A stretch of DNA of 7,843 nucleotides from assembly GCA_031273835.1 (NCBI GenBank), contig JAISRD010000103.1:1-7843 (forward strand). The letters run 5' to 3'. Every line of letters starts with the position of its first letter. Position 1 is the first letter of the stretch. This DNA comes from Treponema sp. (GTDB lineage: Bacteria > Spirochaetota > Spirochaetia > Treponematales > Breznakiellaceae). The notes under the pieces were generated by a model that saw nothing but the letters and a program-made list of their open reading frames with translations, was not told the origin of the DNA and searched no databases. The translations under genes were made by a program, and so were the position numbers. Below are positions 1 through 4,601 of the stretch, in pieces.

Positions 1-453
1 GGCGAACAGTCCAAGACGATTTCCACGGTCCTCAAGAAGATCAAAGACTCCATCGACAAGATCACCCGTTCCACCGACAGCGTCCTTAATAAATTTGAGG
101 CCATCGACGGCGGGGTCAGGATCGTGTCCGATCAGGAAGAGAGCATACGCAACGCCATGGAAGAACAGGGCGAGGGGAGCCAGCAAATCCTGGAGGCCAT
201 AAGCCAGTTGAACGAAGAAACCCTTATGGTAAAGAGGGGTTCTGAAGAGATGCTTGAGGGGAGTAAGCAGATCAGCCAGGAAAGCCGGAACCTGGGACTG
301 GTAACGGAGGAGATCTCCAACGGGATGAACGAGATGTCCGCCGGGGCCGACCAGATCAACGTGGCGGTGAACCGGGTAAGCGCCATCAGCGGTGAGAACA
401 AAGACAACATTTATATACTGGTCCGGGAGGTAACGAAGTTCAAGGTGGAATAA
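1..453 (+). CDS. Methyl-accepting chemotaxis protein, C-terminal fragment
   Basis: The frame is open from base 1 and ends with TAA at 451-453, giving the last 150 residues of a receptor whose start lies outside the window. The fragment is almost entirely amphipathic helix rich in Glu, Gln, Ser and Asn, as in the descending arm of the MCP cytoplasmic coiled coil. It opens with GEQSKTISTVLKKIKDSI, the stretch that in this family directly follows the kinase-contacting hairpin tip, so the tip itself is missing. It closes with QINVAVNRVSAISGENK and VTKFKVE, an ending I associate with treponemal MCPs. Known role of the family: dimeric receptors that control the CheA kinase through CheW. No CheR-tethering pentapeptide such as NWETF is present at the C-terminus. 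The ligand cannot be inferred because the sensor domain is absent. Confidence 0.9.
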   Translation, partial: GEQSKTISTVLKKIKDSIDKITRSTDSVLNKFEAIDGGVRIVSDQEESIRNAMEEQGEGSQQILEAISQLNEETLMVKRGSEEMLEGSKQISQESRNLGLVTEEISNGMNEMSAGADQINVAVNRVSAISGENKDNIYILVREVTKFKVE

Positions 454-456
454 CCG

Positions 457-476
457 GCCGGCTTCGGCGTTTTCTT
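457..476 (+). terminator. Weak intrinsic terminator after the chemotaxis gene
   Basis: Four bases after the MCP stop codon, GCCG (457-460) pairs with CGGC (465-468) around the loop GCTT, followed by G and then TTTTCTT (470-476). The stem is only 4 bp, so termination is plausible but probably inefficient. Confidence 0.4.
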
Positions 477-593
477 ATGAAACAAGGCAAAACGGTAATG
501 GGGGCCCTTACCCTCATGGTGGCGGCCCTGCTGTCCGTATGGTCTGTGGTTATCTTAAATTTGGAAGGGCCTCTATTGACAAATTTTCCGTAG
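477..593 (+). pseudogene. 38-codon signal-peptide-like ORF, possible remnant of a truncated gene
   Basis: ATG at 477 opens a 38-residue reading frame ending at TAG 591-593. The product starts MKQGKTVMGALTLMVAALL and continues SVWSVVILNLEG, so it has a positive N-terminus followed by about 20 hydrophobic residues. This is the shape of a signal peptide or first membrane anchor, but the frame stops before any mature domain. No Shine-Dalgarno is visible; the ATG directly follows the T-run of the putative terminator. A strong promoter-like motif (576-603) overlaps its 3' end. The simplest reading is the 5' stump of a membrane or exported protein gene broken when the repeat-rich region formed. A real small membrane protein cannot be excluded. 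Confidence 0.3.
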
Positions 594-603
594 CTGCTAC
601 AAT
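576..603 (+). promoter_or_regulatory. Near-consensus sigma-70 promoter reading into the repeat region
   Basis: A perfect -35 box TTGACA (576-581) is followed after 16 bp by TACAAT (598-603), one mismatch from the consensus -10. Transcription would start near 610, about 30 bp before the heptamer array, and run rightward through both tandem arrays towards the gene at 1141. No open reading frame with a ribosome binding site lies between 610 and 1140, so the product would be a noncoding RNA or a leader of about 530 nt. This is a motif match only. Confidence 0.5.
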
Positions 604-641
604 ATTCCCATGCTTAGGCCAACGGCAGACATAAACGCGGA

Positions 642-700
642 CTCCCAGCTCCCAGCTCCCAGCTCCCAGCTCCCAGCTCCCAGCTCCCAGCTCCCAGCTC
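642..700. repeat. Heptamer tandem repeat (CTCCCAG)x8 with G-quadruplex potential
   Basis: Eight perfect copies of CTCCCAG run from 642 to 697, followed by a partial CTC (698-700). On the minus strand this gives eight GGG runs separated by four-base AGCT loops, which fits the G3-N4-G3-N4-G3-N4-G3 pattern of a G-quadruplex and has enough runs for two. Because all copies are identical, the tract should be prone to strand slippage. Heptanucleotide tandem repeats are known from other bacteria, for example the STRR repeats of cyanobacteria. An open minus-strand frame across it encodes repeated WELGAGS, a by-product of the 7-bp period. No protein-coding role is supported. Confidence 0.95.
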
Positions 701-815
701 ATATTATACACAGAAGCGGCTTGAGCGTCTACTAAACAGATCACTTAACACCACGTTTTTTTATCAAATTTCCTCGTTTTGGGGTAAAAATACCCTCCCG
801 TCCCGCCGGAACGCC
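701..815. other. Intergenic spacer between the two tandem arrays
   Basis: No supportable gene lies here. Apart from the minus-strand promoter motif it contains a run of seven T (756-762) without a preceding hairpin, and a small hairpin GGGTA-AAAA-TACCC at 782-795. Composition is more AT-rich than the flanking genes. Confidence 0.5.
703..731 (-). promoter_or_regulatory. Promoter-like motif on the minus strand, facing the heptamer array
   Basis: On the minus strand a -35-like TAGACG (726-731, four of six consensus bases) is followed after 17 bp by a perfect -10 TATAAT (703-708). Transcription would start near 696, inside the heptamer array, and give an RNA carrying the GGG runs. It faces the plus-strand promoter at 576-603, so the array lies between two converging promoter-like signals. 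The -35 is weak and AT-rich -10 matches arise by chance. Confidence 0.3.
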
Positions 816-1065
816 GTAAAGTCTTTAGACTTTACTTCCCAGTCTTTAGACTGCGCCTCCCAGTCTTTAGACTGCGCCTCCCAGTCTTTAGACTGGGCCT
901 CTCAGTCTTTAGACTGCGCCTCCCAGTCTTTAGACTACGCCCCGCAGTCTTTAGACTACGCCTCCCAGTCTTTAGACTACGCTCCGCAGTCTTTAGACTG
1001 CGCCTCCCAGTCTTTAGACTGCGCCTCCCAGTCTTTAGACTACGCTCCGCAGTCTTTAGACTGCG
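816..1065. repeat. Array of twelve 21-bp repeats, each with a palindromic core AGTCT-TT-AGACT
   Basis: The core AGTCTTTAGACT is invariant and begins at 820, 841, 862, 883, 904, 925, 946, 967, 988, 1009, 1030 and 1051, so the period is exactly 21 bp with no slippage. Between cores lies a 9-bp linker, usually GCGCCTCCC, with variants such as ACGCTCCGC and GGGCCTCTC. The first unit has a longer palindrome (GTAAAGTCT / AGACTTTAC, 816-835) and the last an extended one (CGCAGTCT / AGACTGCG, 1048-1065); internal units have 5- or 6-bp arms. A 21-bp step is about two helical turns, so all palindromes present the same DNA face, as expected for a series of binding sites for a dimeric protein. In RNA each unit could fold into a short hairpin. 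The spacing has no unique spacers, so this is not a CRISPR array. Confidence 0.97.
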
Positions 1066-1086
1066 CCTCTCCCCCTCAGAATAATA

Positions 1087-1102
1087 CCGCGCCCGGGCGC
1101 GG
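1087..1102. repeat. 16-bp perfect GC palindrome upstream of the 1141 gene
   Basis: CCGCGCCCGGGCGCGG is fully self-complementary. It lies between the 21-bp array and the Shine-Dalgarno at 1126. It could be an operator half of the same regulatory region, or an RNA hairpin. It is not followed by a T-run on the plus strand (GAAAATAA follows), so it is not a typical terminator for rightward transcription. Confidence 0.6.
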
Positions 1103-1125
1103 GAAAATAACATTTGAAATTACTC

Positions 1126-1133
1126 AAGGAGGT
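1126..1133 (+). promoter_or_regulatory. Consensus Shine-Dalgarno for the 1141 gene
   Basis: AAGGAGGT matches the 16S anti-Shine-Dalgarno completely and sits 7 bases before ATG 1141. It fixes that start against a nearby out-of-frame ATG at 1134. Confidence 0.9.
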
Positions 1134-1140
1134 ATGAACC

Positions 1141-1818
1141 ATGAGTCAAACCACGGGTCAAAGAAGCGACTGGCTGCCGGCCGGCCGGGAAGGGCAGTTG
1201 GAAATGTGCCGGGACTGGATCAGGATACTGACCGCCGAACAGCGCACGGCCTGGGGTATCCCCGCCGACAGGTTTAGCGCCCTGGGAATCGCCTATTCCG
1301 AGGCGAAGGTACTGTTTGAAAAAGCCATGAGCTCCGAGCGGACGGCGGTCATCACCGCCCAGTGCCAGGAGGCTTTCAAGGTTTTGACGGACACCATGCG
1401 GGACTTTAAGAAGCGCTATTTCCTCTCCCCGCCCCTTCTGGACGCGGACTACGTGAGCCTGGGGCTCAAGATTCCCGACCACACCCCCAGCCCCATCGGG
1501 CCGCCCACGGCGCAGGTTACCCTTGAGACTTCCCTGGCGGGGAGGCATGAGCTGGGTATCAAGATCGTCTACCTGACCGGCAGCCCCGACGACAGGGCCA
1601 ACAAGGGCTACCGTATCTGGTACAGCGTTATCGCCCAAGGGGAGGCGTCCCCGGCGGACCCCGAGGAGCTGCGTAAGTCCTTCTACACCAAACGGAAAAA
1701 GGACCGTATGGAATTCGAGTACGGGGACAGCGGGAAGACCGCGTGGTTTGCCGTGCAGGTAGAAAACGACGGCAAGAAGGGCCCCTGGGGGCCTTTGGTT
1801 TCCGCGTTGATACCGTAG
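1141..1818 (+). CDS. Hypothetical protein, two-part (helical plus beta-rich), function unknown
   Basis: A 225-residue protein with a consensus Shine-Dalgarno 7 bases upstream. It has no signal peptide and no membrane segment, so it is probably cytoplasmic unless exported by a non-Sec route. Residues about 1-95 look mostly helical (DWLPAGREGQLEMCRDWIRIL, then EAKVLFEKAMSS and EAFKVLTDTMRDFKKRYF). After the Pro-rich linker PDHTPSPIGPPTAQ (about 111-124), the rest looks beta-rich, with alternating strands and a closing WFAVQVENDGKKGPWGPLVS that resembles the last strands of a fibronectin-III-like fold; that fold call is inference. I have a general impression of similar proteins in treponeme-like genomes beside repeat proteins, but I cannot name a family. 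It follows the 21-bp palindrome array and precedes the LRR lipoprotein by 140 bp in the same orientation, so shared transcription is possible. Confidence 0.8.
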   Translation: MSQTTGQRSDWLPAGREGQLEMCRDWIRILTAEQRTAWGIPADRFSALGIAYSEAKVLFEKAMSSERTAVITAQCQEAFKVLTDTMRDFKKRYFLSPPLLDADYVSLGLKIPDHTPSPIGPPTAQVTLETSLAGRHELGIKIVYLTGSPDDRANKGYRIWYSVIAQGEASPADPEELRKSFYTKRKKDRMEFEYGDSGKTAWFAVQVENDGKKGPWGPLVSALIP

Positions 1819-1836
1819 GAAGAGAAGATGAAGAGG

Positions 1837-1907
1837 AACCACGAAAGGACACGAAAGAGAAGAAGCGTTCTAACAAAAACTTCGTGTACTTTGTGCCCCT
1901 TGTGGTT
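1837..1907. repeat. Imperfect inverted repeat of the TTCGTG...GTGGTTAAA dispersed type
   Basis: The left arm AACCACGAAAGGACACGAAAG (first base 1837) is largely complementary, with one bulge, to the right arm CTTTGTGCCCCTTGTGGTT (1889-1907); an additional CTTCGTGTA precedes the right arm. Such CACGAAGGACACGAAG-like stretches recur between genes in many unrelated bacterial genomes, from memory. A second, one-armed relative in the right-arm orientation lies at 3653-3694. It sits between the 1141 gene and the lipoprotein gene and could fold as a stem-loop in RNA; no T-run follows, so a terminator role is doubtful. Confidence 0.6.
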
Positions 1908-1946
1908 AAAAATTCAGGAGTTATGCAATCAGCGGATTGCTTGAAT

Positions 1947-1952
1947 AAGGAG
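1947..1952 (+). promoter_or_regulatory. Shine-Dalgarno that decides the lipoprotein start
   Basis: AAGGAG lies 6 bases before ATG 1959. An in-frame ATG at 1923 has AGGAG only 2 bases upstream, which is too close, and would put 12 polar residues before the signal peptide. The 1959 start is therefore preferred. Confidence 0.8.
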
Positions 1953-1958
1953 TTAATT

Positions 1959-3122
1959 ATGAAGACAAGACAAATTCAGTCTGTAATGGCGGTTCTGGTT
2001 CTGCTGGCGGCCCTGGGGGGCTGTTCCAATCCGGCGGGGGGTGATCCCGGCGGAGGCGGCGGCGGCGCCGATATAACGGTTGGAAACCAGGACCTGGCAG
2101 CATACCTTGCCGGCCTTCCAGCCAACAACGCCGCAACCCCGCATGTCGTGGCGCTGGATTCCTCGGTTATTATCGACACCGGGGACACCAGCGCAAATAA
2201 CGTGTGGAATACGATCAACTCCGTGGTAAAGGAGGCCCAAAAGTATGTAACGCTTGACCTGAGCGCGTGTTCCGCCGTGAATAATACTATAACAAGTCGT
2301 GATCTTGGTGATGGTATCAGCGACATGAATGTCATTATGGGCAACGAGTATATCAAAGGCATTATCCTGCCTGACAGCCTTACCAGCATTGGGGATTACG
2401 CTTTTCGCGAATGCAACGAGCTTACCAGTATAACGATACCCTCCGGCGTTACCAGCATTGGAGAAGAAGCTTTTTATAATTGCACCGGGCTTACCAGCAT
2501 AACGATACCCTCCGGCGTTACCAGCATTGGGGATGGCGCTTTTTATTATTGCAGAGGGCTTACCAGCATAACGATACCCTCCGGCGTTACCAGCATTGGG
2601 AAGTGGGCTTTTCGCGAATGCAGTGGGCTTACCAGCATAACGATAACGATACCCTCCGGCGTTACCAGCATTGGGGATAGCGCTTTTGAGGGTTGCACCG
2701 AGCTTACCAGCATAGAGATACCCTCCGGCGTTACCAGCATTGGGGATGGCGCTTTTGCCTCCACCGGGCTTACCAGTATAACGATACCCTCCAGCGTTAC
2801 CAGCATTGGGGATAGCGCTTTTGCCTCCACCGATTTTACCAGCGTAACGATACCCTCCGGCGTTACCAGCATTGGGGATTACGCTTTTTATAATTGCACC
2901 GATCTTACCAGCGTAACGATACCCTCCAGCGTTACCAGCATTGGGGCTAGGGCTTTTTTTAATTGCCCCAAGCTTAACAGGGTAACGATGCTGTCCACCG
3001 CTACCACCATTGCGGAAGACAACGCTTTCCCCCCATATAACAGTAACTTCAGGAACGCCTACACCAGCGGCGGCGCCGGCACCTACGCGCTGTCCGGATC
3101 TACCTGGTCAAAGGAGCCGTAG
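1959..3122 (+). CDS. BspA-like leucine-rich-repeat surface lipoprotein
   Basis: 387 residues from ATG 1959. The N-terminus MKTRQIQSVMAVLVLLAALGGC is a lipoprotein signal peptide with Cys22 as the predicted lipidated residue, followed by a Gly-rich linker (about 27-36). Residues about 38-139 form a non-repeated domain. From about residue 140 to 361 there are roughly nine BspA/Treponema-type LRRs of 23 residues, pattern LTSITIPSGVTSIGxxAFxxC, starting at bases 2421, 2490, 2559, 2628, 2703, 2769, 2835, 2904 and 2973. Known family members, such as Tannerella BspA and Treponema LrrA, are surface proteins involved in adhesion or interbacterial contact; adhesion here is inference. Repeat lengths vary: one has a 6-bp duplication adding Thr-Ile, and two have lost the NC/YC pair (AFASTG, AFASTD, 22 residues). 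The DNA of the repeats is almost identical, which suggests recent duplication. A strong terminator follows. Confidence 0.92.
   Translation: MKTRQIQSVMAVLVLLAALGGCSNPAGGDPGGGGGGADITVGNQDLAAYLAGLPANNAATPHVVALDSSVIIDTGDTSANNVWNTINSVVKEAQKYVTLDLSACSAVNNTITSRDLGDGISDMNVIMGNEYIKGIILPDSLTSIGDYAFRECNELTSITIPSGVTSIGEEAFYNCTGLTSITIPSGVTSIGDGAFYYCRGLTSITIPSGVTSIGKWAFRECSGLTSITITIPSGVTSIGDSAFEGCTELTSIEIPSGVTSIGDGAFASTGLTSITIPSSVTSIGDSAFASTDFTSVTIPSGVTSIGDYAFYNCTDLTSVTIPSSVTSIGARAFFNCPKLNRVTMLSTATTIAEDNAFPPYNSNFRNAYTSGGAGTYALSGSTWSKEP
2376..3000 (+). repeat. In-gene tandem repeat, 69-bp unit (LRR-coding)
   Basis: Successive units start 69, 69, 69, 75, 66, 66, 69 and 69 bp apart from base 2421. The segment coding SITIPSGVTSIG (ATAACGATACCCTCCGGCGT then TACCAGCATTGG) is nearly invariant in DNA, while bases coding the xxAFxxC part vary in blocks. 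The block TTTTCGCGAATGCA occurs in two non-adjacent units (near 2402 and 2610) and TTTTTATAATTGCACCG in two others (near 2471 and 2885), which suggests shuffling or gene conversion between units. Confidence 0.9.
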
Positions 3123-3134
3123 TAACACTTTCAC

Positions 3135-3162
3135 CCCGCCGGTTTGTCCGGCGGGTTTTTTT
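3135..3162 (+). terminator. Strong intrinsic terminator after the LRR lipoprotein
   Basis: CCCGCCGG (3135-3142) pairs perfectly with CCGGCGGG (3148-3155) around the loop TTTGT, followed directly by seven T (3156-3162). The Shine-Dalgarno of the next gene starts only 3 bases after the T-run, leaving no room for a promoter between them. Confidence 0.95.
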
Positions 3163-3178
3163 ATGGAGGGATAATCCT

Positions 3179-3541
3179 ATGGAAGCAATAACCGCCATCG
3201 ACATCCTGAGCCTTGCGGTGTCGGCGGCAAGCCTCATCGTCATGGTAGTCGGTCTCCGGCTGGGTAAGAAAGCCCTGTTCAAAAGCGAAACCCTCTACGG
3301 CGAAGAAGCCCTTGACCGTTTCCGGAAAATAGAGCGCTCCCTGCAAAACGAGCGGCTTGAGGGAAGCTACCGCTTTGCCGGCAGAAACACAACCATAATT
3401 CCCCGCTTGGAAATAGAACGCCTGCGCTATAACAGGCAAACCATGCCCCCCGAGCGGAAAGGCTATTCCCAAACTCTCAGATTTGTCAGCAAAGACGATT
3501 CAACCGGCGAAACATGGGAAAAAGTCTGGCTCTTAAAATGA
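3179..3541 (+). CDS. Small single-pass membrane protein, function unknown
   Basis: 120 residues from ATG 3179 with GGAGGG 8 bases upstream. One hydrophobic segment at about residues 9-29 (LSLAVSAASLIVMVVGLRLG) is followed by the basic GKKALFK, so the protein is probably anchored by its N-terminus with the roughly 90-residue remainder on the cytoplasmic side. That soluble part is charged and helical at first (EEALDRFRKIERSLQNERLE), then more strand-like, ending ETWEKVWLLK. I do not recognise a family. Its start lies 17 bases after the T-run of the preceding terminator, so it is expressed either by read-through from the lipoprotein gene or from a promoter inside that gene. It converges with the ABC operon. 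Confidence 0.75.
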   Translation: MEAITAIDILSLAVSAASLIVMVVGLRLGKKALFKSETLYGEEALDRFRKIERSLQNERLEGSYRFAGRNTTIIPRLEIERLRYNRQTMPPERKGYSQTLRFVSKDDSTGETWEKVWLLK

Positions 3542-3585
3542 AGGCGCTCATCGGCGGCGGCGCTTACGCTGCGGACTGGTAACAC

Positions 3586-3623
3586 AAACGGCGGGATCCT
3601 GCCACGGCAGGGTTCCGCTGTTT
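3586..3623. terminator. Bidirectional terminator between convergent genes
   Basis: AAACGGCGGGATCCTGCC (3586-3603) pairs along its whole length with GGCAGGGTTCCGCTGTTT (3606-3623), using three G-T wobbles (the closing pair is left open for a 4-base loop). The A-run on the left and the T-run on the right allow use in both directions, for the small membrane protein on the plus strand and for the ABC operon on the minus strand. Confidence 0.75.
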
Positions 3624-3652
3624 CGACTTCGCGGTTAAATATCCCCCGTATC

Positions 3653-3694
3653 TTTCCTTTCGTGTTTTTTTCGTGCCGTCCGTGGTTAAATATC
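3653..3694. repeat. Second copy of the TTCGTG...GTGGTTAAA dispersed repeat
   Basis: TTTCGTGTTTTTTTCGTGCC (3658-3677) followed by GTCCGTGGTTAAATATC matches the right arm of the element at 1880-1910 in order and orientation, with about five differences. GGTTAAATATC also occurs 51 bp upstream (3633-3643), making a short direct repeat. No left arm is present here, so this may be a decayed or half element. Confidence 0.5.
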
Positions 3695-3695
3695 T

Positions 3696-4601
3696 TTAAT
3701 AGCCCCTGCGGGCGAAGCGCCGTTTCCGTATCCAGTTGGAGAAGGCGTAGAGGGTAAGCGCGATGGCGTGGGGCAGGCCCAGAAACAGGGTAACGGGGAT
3801 TCCTTCCAAACCCTGGAGGCTGAGGCTTATACGTTCGGCCAGGGCGAAGATCAGGGCGGCGGCAAAGACCCCTCCGGCGCTGCGGAAACCCAGGTAGACC
3901 GCGGCAAGGCTTATCCAGCCCCTGCCGGCGGTTCCCCCCGGCGTATAAGCGCCGATGCGGAAGCAGAGGACCGCCCCGGCGATGACGGACAGAAAGGCCG
4001 CCGCAGCCCAGGCTCCTTCCCAGTAATGTCCCGGCCGCAGCCCCCGTTCCTTGGCGGCCTCCGGGGAAAGGCCCGAGGCGCGGAGCCTCATGCCCCAGGA
4101 GCTCTGTTTGATAAAGAGGGCGGCGGCGATGACGGCGAACCAGGAGAGGTAGACCGGAGCGGAACGGCCCGAGAGGAGGGGACCCAGCAGGGGGAGGTCC
4201 TGTATCAGGGGCAGCTCGATGCGCCCCGGGGTGTATATTTTAGGGCTCCGCAGTACCCCCTTGGTGCCGAACATGAGTACCGAAAGGGTGTCGGTAACGC
4301 CTCCGGCGGCTATGTTCAGCGCGAGCCCCGCGATGAAGGGATTGGCGCCGCTTTTACGGACCAGGCGGGCGAAGATCCAGCCCACTCCGGCGGCGGCGCA
4401 GGCGCTGAGGGCGGTTCCCAGAAAAAATGAGCCGGTCCGGCCGGCGGCTATCCACGCGAAGAAGGCCCCGGCGTTCATGAAACCTTCGATGAAGATCCCC
4501 AAAACCCCGGCAAGCTCGGTAAACAGGGCGCCGAGAGACGCGAGGATCAGCGGCGCCGCGGAGGTAAAGAGGCCGTCCATGAAAGCGTAGAAATCGTTCA
4601 C
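3696..4601 (-). CDS. BMP-family ABC importer, permease subunit 2
   Basis: 301 residues starting at GTG 4601-4599, which overlaps the upstream stop as GTGA; GGGGAGG lies 5 bases before it. The protein has about eight hydrophobic segments and the family landmarks of the second permease of BMP-type importers (B. subtilis NupQ/YufQ, treponemal PnrE/RfuD type): an N-terminal TELAGVLGIFIEGFMNAGAF (about 28-47), GANPFIAGLALNI (85-97), a cytoplasmic coupling helix WGMRLRASGLSPEAAKERGL (169-188), and GRGWISLAAV (226-235). It should pair with permease 1 in the inner membrane to form the substrate path. The start was chosen from the overlap and the Shine-Dalgarno. It is the last gene of the operon and ends just before the bidirectional terminator. 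Confidence 0.92.
   Translation of the reverse strand: MNDFYAFMDGLFTSAAPLILASLGALFTELAGVLGIFIEGFMNAGAFFAWIAAGRTGSFFLGTALSACAAAGVGWIFARLVRKSGANPFIAGLALNIAAGGVTDTLSVLMFGTKGVLRSPKIYTPGRIELPLIQDLPLLGPLLSGRSAPVYLSWFAVIAAALFIKQSSWGMRLRASGLSPEAAKERGLRPGHYWEGAWAAAAFLSVIAGAVLCFRIGAYTPGGTAGRGWISLAAVYLGFRSAGGVFAAALIFALAERISLSLQGLEGIPVTLFLGLPHAIALTLYAFSNWIRKRRFARRGY

Noticed and set aside
550..744. Minus-strand 64-codon frame coding repeated WELGAGS
   Set aside because: It is a by-product of the heptamer repeat: no ribosome binding site, and most of it is microsatellite translation. The minus-strand promoter motif would also start transcription downstream of its ATG.
756..762. Run of seven T as an intrinsic terminator
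   Set aside because: No stable hairpin lies immediately upstream; CACTTAACACCACG does not fold.
816..1065. CRISPR array
   Set aside because: The linkers are 9 bp and nearly identical to each other, so there are no unique spacers, and no cas gene is in the window.
832..1113. Minus-strand 93-codon frame coding repeated RSLKTGR
   Set aside because: It stays open only because 21 is a multiple of 3. It has no Shine-Dalgarno before its ATG at 1113 and no non-repeated domain, and the conserved feature is the DNA palindrome rather than codons.
1743..1958. Longer start for the LRR lipoprotein at 1743 or 1923
   Set aside because: The 1743 start overlaps the previous gene and has no ribosome binding site. 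Both would bury the lipoprotein signal peptide behind polar residues, while ATG 1959 has AAGGAG at good spacing.
3768..4590. Plus-strand frames opposite the permease 2 gene (3768-4430, 4219-4590)
   Set aside because: Antisense shadows in GC-rich sequence: low-complexity Gly/Pro/Arg/Ala products without motifs, opposite a clearly conserved permease.
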